Source: Thuidium tamariscinum (Eukaryota; Streptophyta; Bryopsida; Hypnales; Thuidiaceae). From it: 64,000 nucleotides of DNA. Below the pieces are notes generated by a model, which was not told the DNA's origin, did not search any database, and saw only the letters and a program-made list of their open reading frames with translations. The position numbers and the translations under genes were made by a program. The stretch is taken from assembly GCA_947034885.2 (NCBI GenBank), contig OX344758.2, forward strand, positions 24,145,067-24,209,066. Reading direction: 5' to 3'. Positions 22,447-33,947 of this stretch are shown piece after piece (positions within the stretch are counted from its first letter, which is position 1; each line of letters starts with the position of its first letter).

Positions 22447-22945
22447 AATAGACTATAGAATTCTAATTAAAGCGTAGAATGTAGAATTGAAAGATTGTAG
22501 TTATTGTAGAATATAAAGTGTTCATATAAATTTTGATAGAATATGTGTGGCTAGCAATCAAGCATAGTATTATTATTTTAGTAAAGAATAGTCGTGCATT
22601 TTGCAATTTTTATCAAAATACATCGTATAGTATAGGAAAGTAGGAATATCGAATATGTAAGTGACAATGTTTTGAAATATAAATATTTCATTGCACTATT
22701 TTGTCATTTCTACATCTATGCCATTTTTTTTATATTTCCCCCAAAAAACATTGTTTTCGGTTTTAGAATGTAATCGTACTTCACTTGTTCTCAAGGAGGT
22801 GAACATTGAACTATAATTTGATGAAGTTTGATTGCAATTCATTTCAAATTCTCCTCTAGTAATTCATTTAAGCAATGATGTGCAAATTACTGAGTTATTA
22901 ATTTTATCCTACACATCTAAAAAGAAAAAAGATTTTCTAAAGTAA
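22447..22945. other. 3' flank of the Gly/Tyr/Gln-rich gene
   Basis: AT-rich with no ORF of note. AATATAAA near 22510 and AAATATAAATA near 22676 could serve polyadenylation. It ends at the 8 bp target ACTATTTA (22946-22953). Confidence 0.3.
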
Positions 22946-23149
22946 ACTATTTACAGGGTTTTCTCTGGCGACAACGCGACATCACGACAACCAGACGTCA
23001 CACGACGTCTAGTAGATATCCTCACGACGTCCAATAGAGTCAAAGTTACCTTTGACTTTTAAAAATTTACCACACGGTAAATAACGCCACCTGGATGCCA
23101 TGTGGCATCCACGTGTTACATTTTGGAGGCGCATGTGGATCTAAAAAAG

Positions 23150-23215
23150 ATAGGCGACTACAGGTATAGGGCGACCTCTGGTAGAGGCGACCTCGGGTAG
23201 GGGCGACCTCTTCCT
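23150..23215 (+). repeat. Left GGCGACC cluster of giant hAT copy 1
   Basis: Four spaced GGCGACC motifs (one is GGCGACT) separated by TCGGGTAGGG-like spacers, next to a poly-T run. Copy 2 has an expanded version at 44330-44475. Confidence 0.6.
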
Positions 23216-23299
23216 TTTTTTTTTTTTTTTTGAGAAAATGGGGAAACCCCATCACATTAAAAAGAAAGGGGGGTGACCTCTTCTAATGCTGTTAGAAAA

Positions 23300-24180
23300 A
23301 ATTGCACTCATCTAAGAATACAAAAAATAAAAATTTAGAAACACTTAAAGCCTTTTGTCACACCCTAGTTTTTTATTTGTTTTTGGCCATAACTTTTTTT
23401 TTTTGCTCCAAATGACTTAAAATTGGCAGGGAAGATACTCATAGCTATTATAAATCTATAATGAATTTTGGAGATTTTTCAAAAATAATTTATTATTTTT
23501 AAACAGCCCCAAAAATTTCTCACAATACTTGATTTAGGGGTTTTTAGCACCATTTACCTGCGAAAAAAACGAATTTTGACCTAAAATTTAGAGAGGATGG
23601 TCTCCTAGTAGACTTATAGCTATTGTCTAAATGAATTTTTAAAATACTTATTTTAATGTATTGTAGAAGTCTACAAAGAGAGCTTCATTTTGCATCTTTT
23701 CTTAAAATACATAAAAATACATCATTTGGAAAAACTTTGCGGAGATGAGATTTGACCAAAAAACTCACTAAAATAATGTTTTATACCTTTGAAAAAAAAT
23801 GCAAAATGAAGCTCTCTTTGTGGACTTCTACAACACATAAAAATAAGGCTATTTTGAAAATTCATTTAGACAATAGCTATAAATATACTAAGAGACCATT
23901 CTCTCCAAATTTTAGGTGAAAATTCCTTTTGGGGGGAGGTAAATGGTGCTAAAAACCCCTAAATCAAGTATTGTGAGAAATTTTTGGGGCTATTTAAAAA
24001 TAATAAGTTATTTTTGAAAAATCTCCAAAATTTATTATAGATACATAATAGCCATGAGTAGCTTCCCAATAAATTTTGAATCATTTGAAGCTAAAACACA
24101 AAATTTATGGCTAAAAAGAATCAAAATCTAAGGTGTGACAAAACGCAACAAATAGTACAAGTGTTTCTTGCAATCACCCA
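23300..24180. mobile_element. Foldback element inside giant hAT copy 1
   Basis: A long imperfect palindrome: the left arm from TTTTGTCACACCCTAG (about 23355) is echoed in reverse by the right arm ending CTAAGGTGTGACAAAA (about 24143). The right end reads TTTCTTGCAATCACCCA. Near-identical octamers flank it (TTAGAAAA, TTAGAAGA). No ORF. A relative interrupts K2 at 39281-40012. Confidence 0.6.
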
Positions 24181-25175
24181 TTAGAAGATATTAGCATTCA
24201 AGTTGGAAAAATAAAATTTTGAATGTTGGACTACAATTTCAATGACTTTGACCATAATTCATGGAAATTTTTTGCACTATAGACTTTGTTTCTTATGTTA
24301 TATTATAATAAAAAAATTGGTTTAAAAGTCTAAGAAAAAAAATTCCAAAAAAATAAATTTGTTTTCAATCTCTAACCCCTAGAAGCCCAAAGGGTTAGGA
24401 CAAAATGAAAATGTGATAAAATACAAGTTCTATAACATTTTTGAAGTTATCATTAAAAAAGATTATATGAAACACAAAAAATAGAAAGTATCTATATAGG
24501 TAGAGTTTTTAAGTTGTTTTTAGATTATCTTCAAATGAATTTTGAAGATATAACTTCAAAAAAATCACCAAAAATACAAATTTCATCTTTAGTACTTGAT
24601 TTTTTTTGGATTGGTCAAAATTGTGGTTTCTATTGATTTGTGAAAAAATGAAAAAGATCTAATAATGAAAGAATCAACATTTTCTCCAAATATTAAATTT
24701 TTCAACACTATGCAATTCTAAACACTTCCTACTATTTTTCTTATAATTTTTGTTTGATCACATTGATCTTAGTTTTGAATGTAAATGTTGAAAGACAATC
24801 CAATTTTTTTAAATTGAAAAAATATATAATGCCCAAAAATTCTACCCAAAGTCAAGCAACAATTAAAAAAAAGCCGTGTGAGTACTTAGGGGTTTACAAA
24901 TTGTTAAGTAGAAATAGGTTGAACAAAAAAATAAATTATTGATAGCTCTAGGATAGAATTGAATCACATAAATTCTAATTGTGTGATTCTTCTAGGAAGA
25001 AAATTTTAACTTAATAAATAGTTTTTTAAAAAATTTGTGAAAATTGCATTCAAAATGAAATCTAATACGTTATTTTTCAAAAAGTTTCTATAATTGCTCA
25101 AAAAACAAGATTATCTATAATTTTTTAATCATTAGTCCAAATAGAATGAATCATAGCTTTATATGTAGACAAGGG
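24181..25175 (-). mobile_element. Old TTAA-family relic in giant hAT copy 1 (first)
   Basis: Runs parallel to A2 over about 1 kb: GCATTCAAGTTGG, AATGACTTTGACC, TTTGCACTATAGAC, AATTGAATCACA and AACAAGATTATCTATAA have A2 counterparts in the same order. The outer ends are lost or degraded. Confidence 0.55.
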
Positions 25176-25916
25176 GATTCTTGATTCTTTACGTGTTATA
25201 TTTCAATTTCATTTTGTAGACTTTTTCATGCAGTAATTTAGGATTGAACAAATGAGAGTAAATTTTATGACAAAAATTACAAAATATTTGCACAAGAGAA
25301 TTCAAATTTGAGATTCTATGCATAGACCTCAACACCTTATCACCTTGCATATAAGATATTCAACATATTTTTCTAAATGGCACATCATAAAAGAATTTGT
25401 TAATTTATTTACATTAGTTTTTGAAATTTAGAGGCATGCAATGTGGCCTAACCATTTATGCTAGTATAGGAATATCATGTCCTATTACAAAATAATGGGT
25501 GGGGGAAACTATTTTCAAGAGCTTCATCAACCATGGTTTATCTATAAGCAAGTTCACCAACTATTCATTTGTCAATTGCTTCTTCGAAGCAATACACCCA
25601 ACTTCCTCATTAAGCACCTTAATGTTGATGTATTTTCAAATACTTCACTATTGTATTTTTTCATATTATTAATTAATTTTCATCAAGTTGGCAAATTTTC
25701 CAATAGAAAACAAAATAGATTCCATTGTATATTTATACTTTGCTTGCATTCTCTGTATACTCTTCTTTAAATGTTATCACTTGATCACAGAGAATAATTT
25801 TAGAGTCATCTACCAACAATTCTTTAATTTTTAGGAAAAATAGTAAACAACATGAAAAATCTCAATCTAATGCCAAAAAAATTCCAAAATAAAAGAGAAT
25901 TTTACAAAGGCAAGGC
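25176..25916. other. AT-rich spacer in giant hAT copy 1
   Basis: Contains a 97-codon ORF (25477-25770) that recurs with substitutions in copy 2 (46741-47034). It is hydrophobic and Phe/Leu-rich; no family is recognised and coding is doubtful. Confidence 0.3.
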
Positions 25917-26466
25917 AATGGCTCCCACCTCCACCTCCAATTGCCCTACACCCGCGGTTGCCCACAAGAGGTCGCCCCAAGACCCGAAGTAGCTCCAAAA
26001 CGGCCCAAAATGGCCAAAAAATGACTTTTTTTGAACTTGGACAAGGGAATGGCTCCCACCTCCACCTGCAGTCGCCCTAGACCCGCGTTCTCCTACCTTT
26101 GGTCGCCCCACACCCGCGGTCGCCCACAAGAGGTCGCCCCAAGACCCGAAGTAGCCCCAAAATGGCCAAAAATGGCCAAAAAATGACTTTTTTTGAACTT
26201 GGGCAAGGGAATGGCTCCCACTTCCACCCGCGGTCACCCTAGACCTGCGTTCTCCTACCTTTGGTCGCCCCACACCCACGGTCACCCACAAGAGGTCGCC
26301 CCAAGACCCGAAGTAGCCCCAAAATGGCCAAAAATGGCCAAAAAATGACTTTTTTTGAACTTGGGTAAGGGAATGGCTCCCACCTCCACCCGCGGTCGCC
26401 CTAGACCCGTGTTCTCCTACCTTCGGTCACCCCACACCCGCGGTCGCCCACAAGAGGTCGCCCTTC
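25917..26466 (-). repeat. 162 bp minisatellite in giant hAT copy 1, about 3.4 units
   Basis: Unit boundaries at GACTTTTTTTGA: 26023, 26185 and 26347, exactly 162 bp apart. Each unit carries several GGTCGCC motifs (GGTCGCCCACAAGAGG, GGTCGCCCCAAGACCC). As 162 divides by three, reading frames can stay open across units. Confidence 0.85.
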
Positions 26467-26759
26467 AGAAGTGGTCGCGAAAGAAACATAGAGTATGGCA
26501 TTTTTTTCAAAAATGGAGGGAAAGAATAGTCTAGCTCATTGTGATTACTTACACTTGCTTCAATTTCTGAATTTATTAATGTACCTTTTATGTTTGGTGA
26601 CCTAAGAAAATGTTTATGTTTGAGATTAGACTTCAATGCCTAAATGGCTAATCTCATTTGCTAAATATCAAAGCTCTTCTCAAAATTTGTTTACTTTGGA
26701 TTGTCTATAGTAAGGTTTTAATTTTTGTGTATCTAATTTAACCTATGAGTTCTTTCTAC

Positions 26760-29400
26760 TGGATAATTGGAGTGATAAGGTCACAACTTTCATTGAGCAT
26801 TCTGATTTTGCGGAAAGGGAAATTTATTATTGTATGAATGTTTGTGTAAATGGAATTGTAATTTTTAATGTATTGATAAATTAAATGGGGACCAATCTAC
26901 ATTGATCTCTATTTATTATTTTGTATTTTGAAATCCAATACACTATGAGGATGATTCATTGACATTTACATAAACTAAAAGGAGAAGTTATCATTTAAAT
27001 CTCTTTCTTCTTATTTTAAAATCTTAAATTGAAGTAGTAAATAATACTTGAGTAGAATGATGCTTCAAGAATGGAAAATTTTAATGGATATCTTCTTATA
27101 CAAATCTCAATCTATTATTTTGTATTCTAGAATTTATTTCATAAATGTTTTTTGCCACAACAACTCTTTGACATTTTTGTAAGTCAAAAAGCAAATGTTT
27201 TCATTTAAATATCTTTCCACTCATTTTTAAGAGTGAAATGAAGGTGGTGAAATATTAAGATATGAGTATGGTGATACTTTGGAAATAGAGAACTCAAATG
27301 GGTAAATTGTTATTGAAATCTCTATCCACTATTTTGAGTTCTAACATCCACTTGATAAATAATTTACCAAAAAGATGAGCCTTCAAATTAAAGTTGCATA
27401 AATCTAAAACAAGAGTTTCATTTTTTTAATCTCTTCCCTCTAATTTTAAAGACAAAATTAAGGTTGTGTTTAAATAAAACATGAGTATCATGATGCTTGA
27501 AAAATGAAGAAATTCAAATGGGCTTATAGGCAAATTGTTATTGAAATCTTTATCTACTATTTTGAGTTCTAAAATCTATTTGATAGAATAATCCACCATG
27601 AGGATAAGCCTTCAAAATAAAGTTGTATAAATAAAAAAGAGAAGTTTCACTTATATCTCTTCCCTCTAATTTTTAGGATAAAATCAAGGTGGTGCCTAAA
27701 TAAGACATGACAATGATGATGGTTTGAAAATAGGAAAAATTGAAATAGGCAAGTTGTTATTAAAGTCTCCATCCCCTATTTTGAGTTCTAAAATTTGCTT
27801 GATAAATAATTTGCCATTAGGATGAGCCTTCAAATAACATTTGTAGAAATAAAAATTAAATTTTTTTAATTTAAAGTTCTTCCTTTTTATTTTTTATTTA
27901 TTGTTGAAGGTGGAGATTGATAAATAGTACGCAAATATAATGATGCTTGAAAAATAGAGAATTTTAAATGGAGAAGATTGTTCACAAATATCCATGCATT
28001 CTTTTTTATTCTAAAATTCACTTAATGAATATGACACCATTAGCCTGACTTTAAGATTTGATTAGATGAAAAGGGAAAGTTTTCATTTGAATCTCTTCTT
28101 TTTAGTTTTTAAGCTTTTGGTGAAGGTAATGAAGAATACATGAATATGTTGATGCTTGGAAAATAGAGAAATTGAAATGGAGAAGTTTTTAGTTACACAA
28201 AATTCTAATAATTATTTTGTATCCTAGAATTCACTTTATAAATCTTGGGGGATGCACTTTGTAATATATTAAGACATTACGTGCATTCAAGCCCTTATAA
28301 GATGGGGGCAATGTAGCTACATTTGGTGAATTAAAATAGACCTATCTTTACCTAAATTTTTAAAGTTAGGTAATTTCAATAACCCTATCTTTATTTTGAA
28401 TTTTTCTTGGGTGCTAATTAATCATACACTATGTTCGTTATACATAAGAAAGACCTGCATTTTTTTTGCAAATACAAAGAAAAAAGAATTTGTCATTAAA
28501 ACTTTGACTAAACATGTGATACATTTAGAGGCTAGAGACTAGATAAGCAATACTTCCATTTTAAACAATTTCATTCAAACACATTCAAAGTGTGAGTACT
28601 CACAAGAGCACAACCATTAGTTGTCACCATTAGTTGTCATCCATTAGTTGTCACTCTCATTTACATGTAGAGCTCATGCTCTCATAGTATTTAGCTCATA
28701 GGATTCCTTATTTCAAACTTAGTATACTTCATAAAAGTTCAAATTTCTAGAGATCCTTTTTGGCTACCCTTATTTAGAAAAACAAATTTGATAAAGTTGT
28801 GTATTATTTTCTACCCTTCATTATTTATAATGATAATAGCTCATTTTAGTGATGCTAATTTATTTCTAAAAATTGTTTAAAATTTAGGCTAAGGGAATTA
28901 AAAGCACCTTTCATTTGATTGCATGCTATAATTAAATAAACCAGGAGTGCCCCCCCTCCTGAGTTATAAATTTCACACAATTAGAATGACTATGAGATTT
29001 ATATAAAATCAAAAGAGAAATTTTAAGTTAAAATAATCTCTTCCCTCTAGTTTTAAAATTTTTGGTGAAGGTGGTAAGTTATACATAAATATAATGATGC
29101 TTGAAAAATAGAAAAATTGAAGTGATGAAGTTCTTATACAAATATCCATTCATTATTTTGTATTTTGAAATCTAATTATTTAATAATACAGCTTTAGAAT
29201 GATTCTTTGACTTTTACATAAATTACAAGGAGAAGTTTTAATCAAATCTATTTCTTCTAATTTTTAAATTTAGTTGAAGATGCTAACTTGCTAAGAAATA
29301 TAAGAATATAATGATGCTTGGAGATTAGAAAAATCAAATTGGGATGATTTAAAAAAAAATCACAATCGATAATTTTATATTTCAAAATCTTTTTGATAAG
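26760..29400 (+). repeat. Degenerate tandem array of about 215 bp units in giant hAT copy 1
   Basis: The landmark TGATGCTTGAAAAATAGAGAA recurs in diverged form near 27060, 27270, 27490, 27716, 27940, 28150, 29095 and 29313. Between landmarks come 'ATCTCTTCCCTCTAATTTT' and 'CTATTTTGAGTTCTAAAAT' blocks. An unrelated 0.75 kb segment (about 28240-29000) splits the array. Confidence 0.65.
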
Positions 29401-29429
29401 TAATACATTAGTAGATTGTAATCTTCTAA

Positions 29430-30712
29430 AGTTTCATTGTCTCCACAAGGGGGTAAAGTAGATTTTGTACAAGTTCCTATAATGTCAAATTTTTATGAAT
29501 CTTTTTGAAACACTATTATAAGATAGAGAATCTTATTGGCTTTCTAGAAATGTAGTTTTATTTGAATTAGTGCCTTAAAGCAAGAGTCATATCACAATAA
29601 GCTTAGATCTAAATTATGTAGGTAAAAACAAATCCACAAAAATTAAATTTTTTTTTCTTATAGATTGTAATTTTGTCTACTTAGAACTTTGATTCATTTT
29701 ATTTAGATTGATGATGCAAAGATTATGAATCATTTTGTTTTGTGGGCAATAATAATAAGATTTTGAAATTGTTTGAGATAGGATTCATTTTTTACTTCAA
29801 TTTTAATTTTTTTTTTAAAAATTTTGTAGCATTAACATTGATTATTAGAACAATTTCACCATTGGGATTAGCATTTCTAATTCCACATTTCCACCTTAGA
29901 GCTATTAATTTTTTTTTCCTCTATGATGTACCTTCTACTTAATAATTTAAAATAAAATGACAACCACATTATTTTTCTAACTTTTATTTTTCCTACATTC
30001 TCAACTTAATTTTGAATGATATATTAAGTTAAGATCTAAAGTGAAAACTTTTTAAGTTAAGAAAATCAAATCTCATAAGCTAAAGTAGACCAACCCATTT
30101 CCATTTGTAACTCTATTCCACCAACTAGACTAGCCTATTTCCGTCACTCTAGTTTTGGCCCCATTTCTACTTCCCCCCCCAATTCCCTTCATTCTATGAC
30201 AAAATCAAGGATTTTATGACAAGTTGGAGTAATGTGTCACTATTTAAATAGAAAATATCTAGTTGTTGATTAGGTGGTTATACAATGTTTATAAGTTGTT
30301 TATGATCCTAGCCTAAAGGTGGTTTTGTAATTTAGGATTGTCTACTTCAAAAATTCATAGAAATTACGATTTTGATTGGAAAATTATAATTTTATTTGTG
30401 TTTGATTCAAGAAACATGTGCACACTTCAAATAAATATGTGCCCCTCTTAGAATTGACTCCAACACAGCTAGATTGCAAGTAGGCATGTCTACCTTAGTT
30501 TGTCATTGTCTTCTAAAACATAGTTTTTTCACTTTGAATGCAATTATCTTGCAATCTATGTGGTGAAAATTTTTGAAATTTTTTTCACATATTCTTATAG
30601 TATAATATGGTAAGATCCTTCCATTATATTTGCAAAAAATTCCATTTTAAAATTTTTTTGCTCTTTATACTAGAAATGGCAGTTTTGAGTGTTTTTTTTG
30701 ACAATTGCAACA
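29430..30712 (+). mobile_element. Old TTAA-family relic in giant hAT copy 1 (second, inverted)
   Basis: Parallels A1 in A1 orientation: ATTGTCTCC..GGGGG near the start, TATAAGATAGAGAATCTTATTGGCTT, CACCATTGGGATTAG, and AAATGGCAGTTTTGAGTG at the end. Opposite in orientation to the relic at 24181. Confidence 0.55.
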
Positions 30713-31010
30713 AAGAGGTCGCCCACCCGAGGTCGCCCCTAGACCAGAGGTCGCCCACCCGTAGTCGCCTCTTGATAAGAGGTCACCTCCAAACCAGAGG
30801 TCGCCCACCCGTAGTCGCCTCTTGATAAGAGGTCACCCCCAAACCAGAGGTCGCCCCTCGACAAGAGGTCGCCCTCAAAATTGGACACGTAGTCGCCCTA
30901 TTTTGAAGCGCGGTCGCCCTTCCTGAAGTCGCCTTCAAAATTAGACACGCGGTCGCCCTATCTTGGAGCGCAGTCGCCCCACTCGAAGTCGCCTACCCAA
31001 AGTTCCACGT
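30713..31010 (+). repeat. Right GGTCGCC cluster of giant hAT copy 1
   Basis: About a dozen GGTCGCC/AGTCGCC motifs with ACCAGA and TTGATAAGA spacers, in inverse orientation to the left cluster, so the two clusters mirror each other. Copy 2 has a shorter version at 52752-52965. Confidence 0.65.
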
Positions 31011-31189
31011 CACTCTGAACAATCTGCCATGTATGCCAAATCCATTTACCGTAGGGTAAAATTTTTTTATCTTACTCGACGGGCTGCGACGGGGTAGCAA
31101 CATGTTGTCACCTGCGACACACGACGTTGGACGTCCTACACGACACCAAAACCCAAAAATATGTCCGACAAGAAAACCCTGACTATTTA

Positions 31190-31984
31190 GTATTTCAATA
31201 CCTATCTTTTATTTCCAGTGACTTAGTATAGTGAAGGATTAATATCTTGCAATAGCCTCAAAATTCCTAATTTCATACACAATTTGGTACTTCAAAATTG
31301 TGTACTTGTTCATAAAATAACTTTTCAATTCTTCAAATAAATATATGATTTGTCTTTCAAAGAAAACATATACTCAATTGCAAATAATTGCAAATGATTG
31401 CAATATTGCATGTTTCTCGTAGCATCATAATCAATACAACTTTAAGAAGACTTTGACATTCAATTATTTAACTATTGAAGAATTCAAGGAGATATTGTAT
31501 GCATATCTAAATATTTCTCAAAATTTATAGTTTTTTCTATTCCCTTTATTAGAAATCCACATGTTTTAATTTTTTATAAACTTTTTTTGGGTGGAATTTG
31601 TACTAATTTTTTAATTTACATTTCACATGTTCCTATAGATTTATAAGAGGAAAGATTATGAAGTTTGATTGTAGAATGTAGGCTACTCGCCAAGTGGATT
31701 AAAATGTGTGAATAATTAGGATTTTTTTTTCTTACATGTCAAATATAATGAATAGTTAAATTCAATATATTGAATATACCCCTAAATTCAAAAATTCAAA
31801 ACGCTAGGTCAAGTGTCTTCAATAGGTGAGAATCAACTAAGAACTATCATTTCACTTTTAAAATTATGGTAAAATTTCAAGAGTGGTTGTAGGAAACTAG
31901 TTCCAATATTGGTCTCAATTATTTGTTGTTCAACTAATTTGGTACACCTCAAACATCTCAGATTCTGAGACTAATATTCAAAAT
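31190..31984. other. AT-rich stretch to the right of giant hAT copy 1
   Basis: No gene recognised. If the multigene element is real, this is its interior near the right end. Confidence 0.3.
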
Positions 31985-32546
31985 GGCCTCCCTCAAACCG
32001 AAGCGACCCGCCCGTCTGCTTGTCCGCCAACCCGTCCCAGGGTTGTCTTGTCGAACATATTTTTGGGTTTGGGTGTCGTGTATGACGTCCAACGTCACGT
32101 GTCACAGTGACAACTTGTTACGAAGGGCGTCGCACCTCGTCGCGAAAGTCCATTTTCAGCAGTTCAAAAAAATGAAAATCTTACTATTACTATGAACCTA
32201 AATGAAGAATGTAATATGTATTCATAAAATTGAAACACTTAATTGAAATCCAACTTAAATATGTCAAAATTTTAAATTTCTAATAATTTATTTTTAAGTC
32301 AACTTGATTTTTAGTCTTTGAGACGTCATGAGGGCTCTACTAGATGTTGCATGACGTTTGTCTGTCGCGATGTCGCAATGTCCGGCAGAACAACCCTGAC
32401 CCGTTCGCCTTGGTCGGCTGGTGCGGCCGTCCACTAGACGGTAACGTCAAAAAATTGTAAATGTCAAATGACGTCTGGGAACTAGCGGACGCTGCCGATG
32501 GATGTTCGGTCGTGACGCTGGACGTCCGAGCGTCCTGTCAACCCTG
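31985..32546. promoter_or_regulatory. GC-rich subterminal region and hAT-like right end
   Basis: Apart from the MITE nested at 32038-32398, this stretch is rich in CCGTC, GGCCGTCC and GACGTC motifs and stops at AACCCTG (32546). It is the outermost example of the GC-rich arrays seen by the four genes. The next base begins a methyltransferase-like frame. Confidence 0.5.
32038..32398 (+). mobile_element. 361 bp hAT MITE, copy 1
   Basis: Starts CAGGGTTGTCTTGTCG and ends GCAGAACAACCCTG. Flanked by 8 bp repeats with one mismatch (ACCCGTCC 32030-32037, ACCCGTTC 32399-32406). Its first 100 bp resemble the right end of the giant hAT in reverse, and its last 100 bp resemble the giant's left end in reverse. 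Same length as copy 2 at 57437. Confidence 0.88.
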
Positions 32547-33690
32547 ATCTAGAGGGTATTCATCTCATCGAACTATTTGGTGGACTTGGAACTGGTCTAC
32601 CTTCAGTATTAGAAGCAGGTCTGACAATACAAAGATATACGTCTGTGGACAACAATATTGTTGTAAGCAAGGTTGCAAAATATCATTTGCAGCAACTAAG
32701 GATGCGATATCCAAAGTAACTACCTGCAAGTGCTATTCAAGGGTGTATGTCCTGAGTTCCTTCAGACATTACCTTGATTGGAGAGGAAGATCTCTTGAGA
32801 TTGGGCAAAGTGGACCTTGTGATGGCTGGATGGCCTTGCCAGGGGTATTCCCGGGCTGGTTATCGCCAAGGACTCCAAGACCCACGCTCAAGTTTATTTT
32901 GAGAGCTTTTGCAATTATTACACTGGTGGAGATGCAAACAAGCTACACATGTAGCTTATATTCTTGAAAATGTGCCTCCAATGGAAAATGTTGGAAGACA
33001 AGTTTATGAGGATGCAAAAATGGGATATCAACTTCTTGGACAACCAGTTGAGGTGGATGCTGCAGCCCTGGGTTCCTATGCACATTATTTATGATGGAAA
33101 TGGACTAATTTGGCTCATATGCCGGGAATTTCGGCAGCAACACATAGCATTCATCGATCGCAAGACAAACGCCTTGATGACATTTTAGACAATGGACGCT
33201 CAACTCAAGCAATGGTGCAAGAAGATCAAGCACCATTAGCTATAGTCAATCATGTAGGCATGCCTCGATTAGCATTTCCTACTTTGAAGAGCTATCCTCG
33301 ATCTTTTGCATTTTGCAATGGAGGACTTGGCTTGGTATTTGACAATACATCTATGAGATTGGAAGAACCTTGTGCTACAGAACGAGAACGTGCTATGGAT
33401 TTTCCAACAAACACAACTTATGGACCTGGTATGACAGAGTCTCAACGACGTCATTGTCTTGGTCAAGCTATGGATCTTACATCTATGGTTTGGTTTGTTG
33501 GAATATGTTTGGTAGTACAAAGGCTCAAGCAATTTGGCCTTGAAAGTCACCTGGGGGCATGTTATGAACCCGTTCGTAACAAGGGAATGGTTATAACGGT
33601 TGGGTTAGTTGGTCTCTTCCTTGCCTTTAATAATCATGAGAGGAGGTTTGTTCCTCACTTGACATTTTGCTTAATGAAGAGAATATGAGT
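32547..33690 (+). pseudogene. Cytosine-5 DNA methyltransferase-like region (retroelement-borne, broken)
   Basis: Landmarks of the C5-methyltransferase fold appear in the right order: SAM-binding motif I as ELFGGLGTGL (about 32570), catalytic Pro-Cys motif IV as GWPCQGYSRAG (about 32830), motif VI as ENVPPM (about 32970), and C-terminal motifs as ERERAMDFPTNTT (about 33390) and RRHCLGQAMDLTSM (about 33450). The domain would methylate cytosine in DNA; in a retroelement it may have masked or regulated copies. Fossil, several breaks. Confidence 0.7.
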
Positions 33691-33947
33691 TCAAAACAAT
33701 GTGTACGTTTGATTCCTTTTGTCATTATTGTCACTTAGTGGTGATTTAGTAGTGGTTTGCTTTGAATGTAATCCAAGTAGAGCATCGACTTCTTGGTCCA
33801 GTTGATCCGTAACATAATGTCAAGTCTTGCAAAGTCCATGCTCTAATTTGGATTTCCAAGTTGAAGGTGCATTGATGGCTTTGGCCAACGGCCGTTGCAA
33901 TGAGGGATTTTGTAGGATTATTTGATTCGGAAACCTAATCTCCTTCG
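33691..33947. other. Spacer between methyltransferase-like and gag regions
   Basis: About 260 bp without an ORF of note; probably internal element sequence. Confidence 0.3.

Larger units (their letters stand above)
22954..31181 (+). mobile_element. Giant non-autonomous hAT element, copy 1 (8228 bp)
   Basis: Ends CAGGGTTTTCT...AGAAAACCCTG, flanked by a perfect 8 bp duplication ACTATTTA (22946-22953, 31182-31189). No transposase or other credible gene is inside. Layout: subterminal ACGTC-rich left end; GGCGACC cluster; poly-T; foldback element; TTAA-family relic; 162 bp minisatellite; degenerate tandem array of about 215 bp units; inverted TTAA-family relic; GGTCGCC cluster; ACGTC-rich right end. 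Copy 2 at 44134-53143 has the same order throughout. The outer 100 bp on each side match the two 361 bp MITEs here, tying all four to one hAT family. Confidence 0.88.
1..32546. mobile_element. Candidate large multigene hAT-type DNA transposon, left end outside the window
   Basis: Inferred element. Its right end is seen at 32546: a GC-rich stretch finishing CCTGTCAACCCTG, the hAT-type terminus shared with the 361 bp MITEs and giant hAT copies here. The base after it starts an open methyltransferase-like frame, as if a coding sequence had been cut by the insertion; the expected 8 bp duplication is ATCTAGAG. No matching CAGGGTTGACAGG left end is present, so it should lie left of base 1. Inside are four genes with similar promoters: RING protein, kinase-like protein, hAT transposase and a Gly/Tyr/Gln-rich protein. 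CCGTCC/GGACGG motifs occur both next to the genes and beside the right end. Removing nested insertions leaves at least about 18 kb. Alternative: four separate old genes or smaller elements that happen to adjoin. Confidence 0.45.

Noticed and set aside
24754-24942. Short ORFs conserved between the two giant hAT copies (also at 46020)
   Set aside because: Conserved only because the whole elements are close copies; AT-rich composition, no domain.
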